Below are positions 1 through 10,447 of a stretch of 27,573 nucleotides of DNA, piece after piece. The notes below the pieces were generated by a model. The model saw only the letters and a program-made list of their open reading frames with translations. It had not been told where the DNA came from and made no database searches. Location of the stretch: assembly GCA_003254885.1 (NCBI GenBank), contig QANT01000376.1, forward strand, positions 1 through 27,573, given 5' to 3'. Made by a program: the position numbers and the translations under genes. The stretch comes from Purshia tridentata. Taxonomy: Eukaryota; Streptophyta; Magnoliopsida; Rosales; Rosaceae. Every line of letters starts with the position of its first letter. Positions within the stretch are counted from its first letter, which is position 1.

Positions 1-220
1 AAAATCCACCTAAAAAGATGAATGATAAATAAAACTTATAATGGATGGTTTGCGTGTACAGACTCGTGGGCTCGATACCTTTTCAACGAGACCAAACTTA
101 CAATGAAAACCTCATTTTTTATGTTTAATTTTATATTAATTTTTTAATGATATTTGGAATGATAATTTTACTTTTAAAAATAACAGACCTTTTAACATAA
201 GTAACGATATATTCTTTTTT

Positions 221-333
221 GAGTCAAAATAAATGTTAAAGTCTTTATTTGAATTATTTTGAAGTTGGAATCCTGAATATATTGAGTCAAAATGAATGTT
301 AAAGTCTTTGTTTAAATTATTTTGAAGTTGGAA
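221..333. repeat. Tandem duplication, 63-bp period, two copies
   Basis: Copy 1 starts at 221 and copy 2 at 284, both with GAGTCAAAAT. The copies stay alignable to about 333 with only a few substitutions. The sequence is AT-rich and non-coding. It looks like a simple local duplication, not a transposon. Confidence 0.8.
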
Positions 334-719
334 TTCTAATTTGAAACTGGCATATAAATTGGAGTTACGTTGATAAAGTTTTCTCTTGATGCACAACTTA
401 TGCCTTATGGTTTAAAGTTCATATTCATAAGGGTTTTTTTTTCATCTTAATGTAGTACCTGAATTTTTACTTGTCCCAACTGAGAACCCAAACTTTTATT
501 TTGTGTCTAATAGGTACAAAAGTTAGAAACAATATGGTCACTTCACAAAATATTTTAATTATTTTCTTTTATGTGTTTAAAAGTAAATAAATAAATAAAC
601 CTCTCTCCACCTTCTGCTAGCCACCCGCCCACCACTCTCTCTTTCCTTACTCCTCCATCGCATTTGTTTTAATGGTTGGGTGCATATGAGGAGCTCCAGG
701 ATGCAACCTGGGCGGTATA

Positions 720-876
720 GCCATCCAAAAAGAGGGAAGTGGGAGCTTATAGGGGAATGCAGGCCAGCTTAGAAAGCACATTACAATTTTGCTAACACTT
801 CAAAAAAGCCATCCAAAAAGAGGGAAGTGGGAGCTTATAGGAGAAAGCACATTACAATTTTGCTAACACTTCAAAA
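720..876. repeat. Direct duplication, ~88-bp period, with deletion in copy 2
   Basis: Copy 1 (720-806) and copy 2 (808-876) both start GCCATCCAAAAAGAGGGAAG and end in a shared segment containing ACATTACAATTTTGCTAACA. Copy 2 lacks about 18 bases from the middle of copy 1. Apart from that gap the copies are almost identical, so the duplication is recent. Confidence 0.85.
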
Positions 877-2287
877 TCATCTGCTGCTCTTAAGGTACAA
901 AGTTTTTGGGCTTGATGAGTTAGAATAGAACTTGGGTTTAGGACTTATGGCCCATTTTAGAGACCCACGTTTTTCTTGGCCAGGGAGACCTTCAGCAATT
1001 TGTATTTACTATTTACATTACAATCTTGATAATTCTTGCCTATTTTCTTCCTTTTTGTATTTGTCATTTAAGGATCCAACTTTGACCATAATGCTTCTCA
1101 CAAATAATAGCACATATGCCAAATCAGAATGTAGGAACTATGAGCACACCATTAAATCGACATTCTCTATTTCTCCAAGTTCTGAATTCAAACATAATAA
1201 GATTAAAAATCATAATCTCAGACAAAAACATGCAAGTTGATTCATAAAAAAATTGGAAAATTTGCAAGCTGTGTAGCTTCTACAGTGAGCACAAGTCATG
1301 CTCTGCAACTGGGGATTATGGCAGGCAAACACCTAATAATATAATTTTGTTTCTCAAGTGGAGGTGAGTCTAGATCCTTTACTAAATCTCAAGATTTTCA
1401 TGTTATTCTATGTCAACTTCTTGTCACCACTCGACTTAACATATTGTAAAAAAGCAGGACTTTGTGTGTTTCTAGACATCATTTCTTCACATTCCTTCAA
1501 CTTTATGCATACACAACTTGAGTCCACTTCACAATCACGATTGCCCAACTTTGTTTAATTTTCTTTTGCCAACTTGTGTATGACTTTGGTGAGTGATGAA
1601 AAATGTTGAAAAAAGCATACGCAATTTATTGGATGGAGGAGGGAGACCCACCACAACGATATAGCTGTGAATTGATATTTGGCAACTTGCATGGGACTTA
1701 GGGGTCCTCCAAGGTTTCTAGTCCAAAAAGGCAAAAGTGGATGAGCAATAACGTGTTGGCCTGTTGGGACTAGTGGGACCAATTGCCTTTCTTTCACCAT
1801 CAGAGAGGACAAACCAGACGAATGAGGCTTTTCCTAGGGTCTCATCCCACGTGCTGTAGGGCTCACCCTTCCACATGATGCCCATCACAAATGCCAAAAC
1901 TACAATGCTGCCATTTTTGTTTTCTTTATTTTCAAGTATGGTAAATAATAATAGTGAAATCTCATTAACATCAATAAGTAGTACAATTAAGACGAGTGAT
2001 TGACATTACAACTCATGACTTTGAGACAATGCCATCACCATTCAATAACAACGAGGCTCAACCCTGATCAATTCAAGCCCCCAAGTAAACCTACAATTCT
2101 GCCTAAGTGTAACTAGCAACTTCTTCATGCTGATACCGTTGCTGTTCCGGCACTCTCCAAGGTGATTACAAATAGTCCGTAAATACCAACCTGAATCAAT
2201 AGGTATTATCTAGCGGATATACCAGAATAATCATTGGAGGAAATATCATGCCCAGATGCAACCTTTTGTTTCCTGCCATGCCTTCGA

Positions 2288-5126
2288 CTACTGACGGCTC
2301 CTCCTGCAATCCCTTCTCTTTCCGCTGGCCCCTTCACGATGTCTTGCCGACTTTCCGCCTGTCTTCATAGCATCAATCACAAACAATGCAACATTACCAA
2401 GCTTATACATGAGCCAACTAATTTACTGAGAAAAGGGAGCTAACAGCAGCATGTTTTATAATGCAAGGAGACAACCCCTTACCATCTTTTCATACATTCA
2501 GGCTTTGGCTCATAGTCCATCATTTTCTTTGCCTCAATTGTGATGTTAACTTACAAGACATGCCTTCACAAGTTCCACAAAGGACACGTACATAACACAT
2601 CACTTGAGACACATGGTTTTGAGATTGAAGGATGGAAATAAAGTCCTTGTCATCTACCATCTCATCAGTTTTTCAAATAGAGAAGCTTTTATATTGATCA
2701 AACTTGCCACAAACTTTGATCGGTAATTGGATTCCTTTTGGAAACTAAATGAAAACTATATTCCTCAAAAGTGCCTAAGACTTCAAAGCAAGCTCATGCC
2801 TTCGACTAAGATCTAAATTCCAGTGCCTTGTACTCTTTAATAAAAAAAAGTCCACCAAAGCCACCACAGTTTTAGTTCCACAGGCCTATTGAGGTCATAA
2901 GCTATATTAAAGGGAGTTTAGCTTGTAAGCTTATTAGTAATGGAGTCTCATATTTGCACGCATCCATGATTATTAAAGACATGAAAAGCTAATATCAGAT
3001 TTCGGAAATGGGAGCATAAAGGGGAGAGTACTGACCCCTACACCAAAATTTGGAAAATCGGCACCGAAGCCCAAAGAATCTTCCAGGTTTGCCTTCCCAT
3101 AATTCATTTCAGAGGAATTGCGTTTGTTATTGGAACTAGAACCTTTACTATAGGACGCATACGAAGACGAAGAAGTAGAACAAGAATTAGCAGGCTGAGA
3201 GCCAGACCCAAAACTCCCAATATCCCCTTGAAACATTTCTTCAAAGAGCTCCTGCAATTCTTCAAAACTCTCCCCTCCATTTTCCTGTCAATTACACAAT
3301 CCTCATATGTCAGTGCTTAGTACTTAGCAAAACCATACCATGAATATTTAAAAAGGCAACTTATAGAACCTTGTCATCATTTAGAAACTGAAAAAGACTG
3401 AAAACTAGTTAATAAAATTTCTCATAAGAGACCAGAAAAAATTTCATTAAAATTTGGAAAAAAAATGGAAATTCAAATCAAAATGCATAGCTGATTATGA
3501 AATAGTGCATAACAATTAAAAATAGAACCCAGAACCTATCCATAAGAGACAGAATTGTCGTGGGTCCTACTTGATTATTCAGTTAGAGTTACCCACATCG
3601 TTGACAGTTGTGGGCTCCATAGTGGGGTCGCACACCAATCAACGACTCACAATGACTGACACTAGCAAACCTCTAATTAAAAATATTAGAAGTCACAGAC
3701 CAGGTGACAGTATGATGAAGATTCTTCTCATAGTCATCAGATAAATGTACCATTAAGTAATCACAATTCATGCTTTCCCTTAGTCTTGGGCTTCCCTTGA
3801 TTGCCGTTAAACAAAGGCCAGGAGGGCCCACAGAGACTCTGCTAAAACCTCCTAAGGTCACACGTCAGCCCCCAAGTAAAGGGCCCTTAAAAACCAGACT
3901 TCGTACCTAGGATATGGTATCCAAGTATCCAACCACCCATACAAGTATAAAGGAATTGGGCCTATCTAAACAAGACCATTAACTCTTGTAAGTTACCCAT
4001 CAACAATCTGTTCTAGAATAATCGATGATTCAGGCCTCAATGTAAAGCAACAAAAGTAAACCAACAACATAGGATTTCCCAAAAAGAAGCAAAAAGCTTC
4101 TTAATGTAATGTGCAAGTGCAAAAACACATTACATTAGGCTTCGTTTGGCTCATCATGATTGCCATCTCGCTCAAAAAATCACCCATCCCCTGCACCAAA
4201 ATATATTACAAATTACTAGGAGGAACATCCAAAACTTGTTGGACATAAATTCAAAAGATTAAAAAGTTTGGTGGGTTTGGCTTACATCATGAAAAATTGC
4301 AAATAAGACAATTAAGATTTAAGAGCAATGGTTGCGACCAAAAACAAAATTAATCATTCTGGCCATAATGGAAATGCTTACATTTTCGTCATTATCACTG
4401 TCATAGGCTCCCACATCGTACAGAAACCTCTTGTTCGAGTCAATTAGAACTGTTGCACAAAGCAGAGTATGCCTCTAGTGACCAATTTATTAAAAAAATA
4501 ATAAATAATGATTTACTCTGTTTCTTTAAACATGAGACTGAAATTACCAGAATAGGCCTGTTGGATGTCCTGGAATTTCTTCTTGGCTTCTTCCACGAAC
4601 TTTGAATTTCCAGACCCTGAACAACGATCTGGATGCCATCTCTACAATAACAAACATACAAAACTTACTGCAACAGCCAATAAATTAAAGCAAAATATAC
4701 AGAAGTCCTATGATTTCCCTTGAATCCTAGAAAAACTAAATGCTTTTTCGATCTTTCTAACCTGTGTGATGTTTCCCTGAAAAACCAATTCCGGGATTTA
4801 CAAGCTTCAACTTCAATTTCTTTTGGGAAAAAAACCCCATTTCCCAGAAGTTTCATTGAAGGACCCAATGGGAAAGACCCAGACGTTAAATGGAGGAAAA
4901 GACTAATTCTTTAACTCAGCCCTTCGACTTTAAGAAGACTCATTTGAATGAATTGAAAAAAATACAAAAGGGTTTAATTCAGAAATCATGAAAAGTTGTA
5001 TTAAAAACTTAAAACTCTAACCAGTGCAAGTTTCTTATAAGCAATTCTGAGCTCTGATTCTGTGCATTCCTTTTTCAACCCCAACACTGCATAGAAGTCA
5101 CTGCCTTTCTCTTCCCCATTAGCCAT
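2288..5126 (-). CDS. J-domain (DnaJ-like, Hsp40) co-chaperone, six exons
   Basis: Type III J-protein, expected to stimulate the ATPase of an Hsp70 partner. Exons read on the minus strand: 5126-5022, 4641-4548, 4449-4382, 4190-4134, 3284-3036 and 2362-2288, all in phase, giving about 215 residues. The start codon is followed by MANGEEKGSDFYAVLGLKK. The J-domain covers roughly residues 9-75 with the catalytic HPD triad at 38-40 (RWHPDRC), interrupted by the first two introns. After it come the family-typical FLYDVGAY and MGDFLSEMA segments, an acidic FEELQELFEEMF stretch, and a Ser/Asn-rich region. There is no zinc-finger or G/F-rich region, so it is not a type I or II DnaJ. The last exon encodes a basic tail (GKRRDCRRSRQ). 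Its join (donor GTCAGT at 3035, acceptor AG at 2364-2363) is the least certain; without it the frame stays open to a stop at 2973, giving 211 residues. The family is certain; the cellular partner is not visible. Confidence 0.88.
4102..4137 (-). other. Perfect hairpin covering a 5' splice site (intron 4 of the J-protein gene)
   Basis: Arms 4102-4113 and 4126-4137 are perfect 12-bp inverted repeats (TAATGTAATGTG / CACATTACATTA) around a 12-nt loop. In the minus-strand transcript the first arm contains the exon 4 end and the donor (AAT|GTAATG, GT at 4133-4132), so the donor would be base-paired if the stem forms. Confidence 0.7.
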
Positions 5127-6942
5127 TTTCTTCAACCTGAACCAAAACCAAAACTCACCCGGAAACACTACTTGATTTCTTTTGTTGTCGACAAATTATA
5201 GAACCCAAAACGAAAACGGCTAAGCAAACCAACACAAACACATAAATAAAGCAAGAAAAAATGGTATGCTGCTACACAACTTGGACTACATCTTTGTGAA
5301 TTGGGACACGGAACCTCAGAAGCATGTTTTGGGTTTGGCTTGGGAGAAAGGGGAAGAGAGAAGACACAGGAAACACAAGCAGCCTCTCCCTCAAGAACAC
5401 TCTAGAAACGAGGCCCATTTAAAATGTTTATTTGTGTTGTGTGAATTAATGGAATCCTTTAATTTATTCTGGGGTGGTGATGAACGGTTGAGATTGAATG
5501 GAGGTGGGAGATATTTTAGCGGGTTGTGCATCCAGAAAGTTCTGTTTTTTAACTGTGTCAACATGGAAAGCCTTTTTTGACGTCAACGATGGAAGCCCTC
5601 CTTGTGTTGTGTTGTGAATGTGATATGAAGGAAGCTGAGAATGATGGGTCCCACTGTCTCCGCCATTGCTTTTATAATCATTAACTTGGAACTCAACTGG
5701 GCACGGAATTGTGGGACGGTCCACTGGGTTGGAATTGGGTTCTGTATTTACTCTTGTGCCATTGTAGTTTTGGAGAAGTTGACTAAATCCAATTAACTAA
5801 CACATTTTAAACATTTTATTTTGATCTCTTTAATCCACTAAAAGAACGTAAATTACTATTTCATTCATTTGATGTTAAAAGTGTAGTAATGATGAAGCAC
5901 ATGGTTTTGATTAAAAAAAAAAAATCAAAAGATGAAGCACATGCATGGATCATATGACACATATTTTATTATCCAAGATCTTGTTTTAAATTACAGCTAT
6001 TAAAAAAAAAATTCACCTAAATCCCTTTACTTTTCATCCTTTTTTTACCCTCTTCATCGATGGGTTCATTGCATATTTTTTCGAAAGTGTGAAATGAGAT
6101 ATGTGTATGTCGCATGTTAGGTTCAAACTTTAAAATACTCCCTCATATTAGCCGGACTGAGGTCTATGTTTTGATTCCTTTCAAATGTAACAAAATAAAA
6201 TACATTAGGCTATTTAATTGAAAAAAAAAAAAAAATAGTGTTCGGCTATTGCCTCAAAAAGAAAATTGGGCTAGACTGCTAGTACAAGACACGGACCTTG
6301 CCTATAGACAAAGGCCGCAGTACAGAACCCAAACAAAAAAAGGCCCACATTTCATCGTAAAATTTGGCTGAAATTCCATCTGCATTGGAAAACATTGGTA
6401 TTCCAACTGCTACTCGGGTTCTACTACCCAAAATACTCAAAAACCAATCAAATTATGGTTATGAAGATTTAAAGCTACATTTAGTAAGCTCTTTGAGGCC
6501 ATCAAGAACATTGTAGCTCAACAATGAGTTATGGCCGAAACAATGCCCTATTTTTCATATACATATATATTTTTGGCCAATATACATTTTATTCTTTTAC
6601 AAACCCAGAAAAATTAGTTTTCAAGCCTATAAACTGTACTGTAACACTAGTTGTAACAGTGTTATTCACTCTGCAAGTGTTGAAGACTTGAAGGTGTTTG
6701 GTAGAGTACAAATACCGCTTGCATAAAAAAGAAAAAAAGAAGATTGTTATTCATACAAGAAAGATTCGAACCTAAATCCCTTCCCTCATTCTAATTCTCT
6801 ATGCATCCCATTACATTCTTATTCCACCTGCTACTTGGGTGGTACTTACTTTTTGCTAGCAATGAAAATTAGGATAAGCCAAAGATTTCCATTCCCCATG
6901 AAATATTATACGGACCCAAACATCAGTACTCCTAAGTGAACT
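5127..6942. other. Intergenic region: J-gene promoter side and CPK 3' flank
   Basis: The right end holds the 3' flank of the kinase gene (stop at 6943), the left end the 5' leader and promoter of the J-protein gene. No convincing TATA box was picked out. Short open frames here have no recognisable motif. It contains an A-tract near 6222-6236 and a poly(A) tract framed by 13-bp direct repeats (separate entry). Confidence 0.55.
5891..5943. repeat. Poly(A) tract flanked by 13-bp direct repeats
   Basis: GATGAAGCACATG occurs at 5891-5903 and again at 5931-5943. Between them lies a segment consisting of a 12-base A run with short inverted flanks (TTTTGATT / AATCAAAA). The layout resembles a target-site duplication around a minimal retroposed tail; replication slippage is an alternative. 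Confidence 0.6.
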
Positions 6943-8439
6943 CTAATCAGTCAGTTGATCTACATCGTCAGCCACTCCTAGCCCAAAGGCATCCCCCAAA
7001 TTTATAGTTTTTCTCATAGTTCTCCTTCCAATTCCTCCATTACCTTTTCTCATCATTGCAGCAAACTCACTATAATCTATCTGCCCATCATTGTCCTGAT
7101 CAATTTCTTTGATCATGTCCTCAAGATGGACTTCACCCAACCCAAAATCTTTGCAGGCTTGTTTCAGCTCATCAATGGTTATGAACCCACTACCATCCTT
7201 GTCAAAAAAGGAGAAGGCTGACAACAAATTCTCTTCCCTCTCCAACTTGTTCAAGTGCACAGTAGCTGCAAGAAACTCACCATAGTCAATTGTCCCATTG
7301 TTGTCAATGTCAGCAGCCTCCATTAGATCCTTGATCTCTGACTCCATGAGTTCAGATCCCACTCTCCTCAAACCCTCTTTGAGCTCATCAAATGTTATGC
7401 TTCCACTGTCATCTGCATCAATCATCTTGAACAGCTCTTTCAACCCACCAATCTCTTCCTCTGAGAGCCTCTCAGCTATGACCCTCAAAGCCATCTTCTT
7501 GAGCTTGTTCATGGCTGAGAACTGCTTCAGCCTTGATAGCACTGCAGAGTCAAGAGCCTTATCTGGGGCAATGTTGTCATCTATGATCCATGGATGGCAA
7601 AGAACTTCATGGGCAGTGATCCTTTTCCTTGGGTTCCTTTCAAGCATTTTCCCTATCAGTTCCTTGGCACTGCCTGAAATCCCAGGCCATGGTTCAGATT
7701 CAAAATCCAACTTTCCTTGCAAAATCTGCCTAAAGATCCCAATTTCAGTTTCTGCCCAAAATGGAGGGACCCCGCTTAGCAAAATGTACAAAATTACTCC
7801 AGCACTCCACACATCTGATTCAGGCCCATAGTGCTTGCATAGAACCTCTGGTGCAACATAGTATGGACTACCAACAAGATCAGAAAAGGTTTCACCTGGC
7901 TTGTAGAAAATAGAGAGGCCAAAGTCTGTGGCTTTAAGAGCAGCATCCTCCTCTTCACTATCAAACAAAAAGTTCTCCGGCTTGAGATCTCTGTGCATGA
8001 CCCCAAGTGAATGGCAAGCCTGAACAACCCCAACAATGGTCTTCATGAGCTTTGCAGCCTCTCTCTCACTGTAATGACCCTTCTTCACAATTCTATCAAA
8101 AAGCTCTCCACCCCCACAAAGATCCATCACCAAATGGACTGCAGCATAGTCCTCATAGGTGCCTCTGATCCTCACCACATGGGGGTGCTCAGACAGGTGG
8201 TGCATCATCTGAATCTCCCTCCACACATCCTCATAGTCCTCTTTGCAAATGAGCTTGCGCTTTGGGATGGTCTTGCAGGCATATGGGTGGCCTGTGGACC
8301 TCTCAGTGCAGAGGTAGGTGGTGCCAAACTGACCCTGGCCAAGCACCCTGCCCAAAGTGTAGAGGTCAGTGAGGTTTTGGGTCCGGTAGGGTAGGACCCA
8401 TGTGGGCTTTGATGGTGCGGCTGAGCTTGATTTCTTCAT
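6943..8439 (-). CDS. CPK11-like: Calcium-dependent protein kinase, CPK4/11-type (group I), intronless
   Basis: A 498-residue Ser/Thr kinase regulated directly by Ca2+, with no cofactor protein needed. Kinase domain about 27-285: glycine loop GQGQFG at 34-39, ATP-binding Lys56 (YACK), HRDLKPEN at 149-156 with catalytic Asp151, DFG at 172-174, and GSPYYVAPE activation segment. Then an autoinhibitory junction (about 290-325, with [20 protein letters not shown]) and a calmodulin-like domain with four complete EF-hand loops at about 341-352, 377-388, 413-424 and 447-458. The N-terminus starts MKKSSS, with no Gly2, so myristoylation is not expected, as in the CPK4/11/12 subgroup whose Arabidopsis members act in ABA and stress signalling. 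The whole protein is read from one uninterrupted exon, whereas CPK4/11 genes normally have several introns. No frameshift or missing catalytic residue is seen. The assignment to subgroup rests on remembered family resemblance, not a search. Confidence 0.96.
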   Translation of the reverse strand: MKKSSSAAPSKPTWVLPYRTQNLTDLYTLGRVLGQGQFGTTYLCTERSTGHPYACKTIPKRKLICKEDYEDVWREIQMMHHLSEHPHVVRIRGTYEDYAAVHLVMDLCGGGELFDRIVKKGHYSEREAAKLMKTIVGVVQACHSLGVMHRDLKPENFLFDSEEEDAALKATDFGLSIFYKPGETFSDLVGSPYYVAPEVLCKHYGPESDVWSAGVILYILLSGVPPFWAETEIGIFRQILQGKLDFESEPWPGISGSAKELIGKMLERNPRKRITAHEVLCHPWIIDDNIAPDKALDSAVLSRLKQFSAMNKLKKMALRVIAERLSEEEIGGLKELFKMIDADDSGSITFDELKEGLRRVGSELMESEIKDLMEAADIDNNGTIDYGEFLAATVHLNKLEREENLLSAFSFFDKDGSGFITIDELKQACKDFGLGEVHLEDMIKEIDQDNDGQIDYSEFAAMMRKGNGGIGRRTMRKTINLGDAFGLGVADDVDQLTD

Positions 8440-8665
8440 TGAAAGAGATCAAGAGCTCCTCTGATGGAATGGAAGACGACCCAAGAGAGCTAGTACCAAA
8501 TGACCCAGAAGCAGCCTTTCTTGACTATACTTTTCTTTGGTTCTGAAAGAAGAATCATGCAGTAGACTCTCTGTTTGTCAAGATTGGGTGGTATTTGAGG
8601 TTGGTCTAGTCTTCCAAAATGTAACTGACACGGTGACACCCAAACCCCTTCATTGGTTAAAAGCA
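8440..8665 (-). promoter_or_regulatory. 5' leader and proximal upstream region of the CPK gene
   Basis: This 226-bp segment lies between the kinase start codon and the MITE. It should contain the 5' UTR and possibly the core promoter. No clear TATA box was identified. Its outer boundary is set by the 9-bp target duplication TTAAAAGCA at 8657-8665. Confidence 0.4.
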
Positions 8666-8982
8666 GGGCAATGCTCGGGTGCACGTGCACCAGCACCTTC
8701 ACCCATATTAATTCAAAATAAAATTATTTAGTTATATAACTATTAGAGAATAAATAGACAAATTTAGTAAAACAAACTTCTTTAAATATAAAGTATTATT
8801 TTATTTGATAATATTTATATATCTAAAAGATTCTTAATTAATTTGATTTTTTACAAAAATGATCTTTAATAAGTAATTTAAAACATAAACAATTTTGATC
8901 TTAAACATATACTATCAAACGAAAGTTTTGCGAAAAAAAGTGAATTCACAAGTGCATCCTAGAGTGCACCCAAGTATTTGCC
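8666..8982. mobile_element. Mutator-type MITE, 317 bp, with 9-bp target-site duplication
   Basis: The element is bounded by perfect 9-bp direct repeats TTAAAAGCA at 8657-8665 and 8983-8991. Its ends are imperfect terminal inverted repeats: GGGCAATGCTCGGGTGCAC at the left, and GGCAAATACTTGGGTGCAC when the right end is read in reverse complement, matching at 15 of 19 positions. The interior is very AT-rich with no coding frame. A 9-bp duplication is characteristic of Mutator-like transposition, so this is a non-autonomous MULE derivative. It sits in the upstream region of the CPK gene, 227 bp from its ATG. Confidence 0.88.
8678..8691. promoter_or_regulatory. 14-bp perfect palindrome with G-box core
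   Basis: GGTGCACGTGCACC is a perfect palindrome with a central CACGTG, the core bound by plant bZIP (ABF/GBF) and bHLH (PIF/MYC) factors. It lies just inside the left terminal repeat of the MITE, about 240 bp upstream of the CPK start codon. That it works as a regulatory site is inference. Confidence 0.55.
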
Positions 8983-8991
8983 TTAAAAGCA

Positions 8992-10447
8992 TAAATCAAT
9001 TTTCCATAGCATTTAAAATTTCAAAATGGCAAGCCCCTCTGCTATTAGATGATTGCCATATTTTCCTTCACAACCTTGATCACATTCCTTTTTTACTTTC
9101 CAAGGGAATCTAATCTAGACTATCACTCTGATTTTTGTTTTCATTATATTATGGGTGAGTTCAATTCATATTGTCCAAGGGGTTTTCTCCAAATCAATGC
9201 AAGATATATGATAAAATTGATTGTTGACTATACTTGTCTCGCTTTTTCTTTTTTCTTTGGTCGAAATTTATGCAATCAATTTTACGACAATTAACAATCC
9301 AATGTACTCAAAAACAAAGTACCCCAACAACAACATTAAACCAATAAGCTTGTTTGATCCGCTTTGTGTACAAGTGCTTCTACGCCGATGAGAAATATAA
9401 TATATATAGTTCTTTCGGGGGCATTCAATCAACGTGGTTGGACACTGAGTTTTTTTTTTTTTTTTTTGACCGAAGGTTGGACACTGAGTTATGGCCACAA
9501 TAAGCATATATTCTTACAATCACATGTGGCTCTGGGATGGTCTTGGGAAATTAATTTAAAATTCCCATTGGTCAGTTCATGTATCTGAGATCAAATTATT
9601 GGTGTATAAAAATCAACCAAATTAATCAAATGATATATCTAGTGATGTGTAAAGGCCCTGTAACCAACTCAGATTAGAAGAAAAAGAAATCAAAGGTATA
9701 TCACTTAAAATGGAAAATCTAAGTGATATCTGGGGCATCTCTATGGTCTATCATCTCCATTCTTCCTTTGTTATATTATATTTCTTGTTTATGATCACAC
9801 ATCTCATAAATCTTTTACCTATTAGATTTTCACGGGCTTCATTTTTCTATTATTAGGATGCATATTTTTTAGAATTATACAGTCTTCGTAGCATAGACCA
9901 ACTCCAAAAGAACTACAATAATCACTAAAAGACAAACAAGAAATAAAGGAAGGCTTGCCATGCATTTTCTACATTTCAATGATGCCTGGTTTAATTTTCG
10001 TTACAAAATCAAACCTACCTAGAAAGGCTTGGTATGCATTATTGCATTTTCCATGTGTTAATTATGACCGGTGTTCTTCTTTTTCTTTGTCACAGTCATA
10101 AGTTTTATGAAAAAGCACCTTACTAGTGCATATGCTGACGATCCACAAATATTTTGCATCCAGATAAATAATAGAAGAAAAGAGGTTGAATGGCGTTGCT
10201 TTAAGAAGAACTATTGGCATATCATTTTGGTACCCGATAACCCAAAAGCTTGAAATATGATAGCAGTGTATCACCCACTGATATTGACTCTTCATAGTAA
10301 ATCACATTTGGCATCTGGGAAAATTTTTGCGTTTGGGAGCAGGAGCATCATTTTGTGTGCACTATCAAACCTTTTAATACTTTGTTACCATAAAACAAAA
10401 CCGAAACTTGGATACAACTGAATATATCTCTCCAAAATATTTTACAG
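8992..10447. other. Intergenic region between the MITE and the CIA30 3' end
   Basis: No gene is supported. The right end is the 3' flank of the CIA30 gene. It holds a poly(T) tract framed by 16-bp direct repeats (9436-9490) and a short hairpin with 10-bp arms (9698-9707 and 9720-9729, 12-nt loop). Other open frames are short and lack motifs. Confidence 0.55.
9436..9490. repeat. Poly(T)-GACCGAA insert flanked by 16-bp direct repeats
   Basis: GGTTGGACACTGAGTT occurs at 9436-9451 and 9475-9490. Between the copies lies only a T run followed by GACCGAA. Read on the minus strand the insert is TTCGGTC followed by poly(A), bounded by a 16-bp duplication. This is the pattern of a severely 5'-truncated LINE- or SINE-mobilised retroposon. 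Confidence 0.7.

Larger units (their letters stand above)
1..2287. other. Gene-free left flank
   Basis: No coding region could be supported here. Short open frames on both strands lack recognisable motifs. The stretch is AT-rich and holds two local tandem duplications (entered separately) and one CACGTG core near 1849, with no gene next to it to control. The right end is the 3' flank of the minus-strand J-domain gene. Confidence 0.6.

Noticed and set aside
1555..1812. Minus-strand 85-codon frame
   Set aside because: No motif or composition typical of coding, and no splice context.
6943..6975. Search for a retrocopy poly(A) tail and target duplication beyond the CPK stop codon
   Set aside because: No A run on the coding strand and no flanking direct repeat could be found, so a recent retroposition is not supported.
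7298..7831. Long plus-strand open frame (177 codons) opposite the CPK gene
   Set aside because: It is the antisense shadow of the kinase/EF-hand coding sequence and has no motif of its own.
9698..9729. 10-bp inverted repeat with 12-nt loop
   Set aside because: AT-rich and short; expected by chance in a window of this length.
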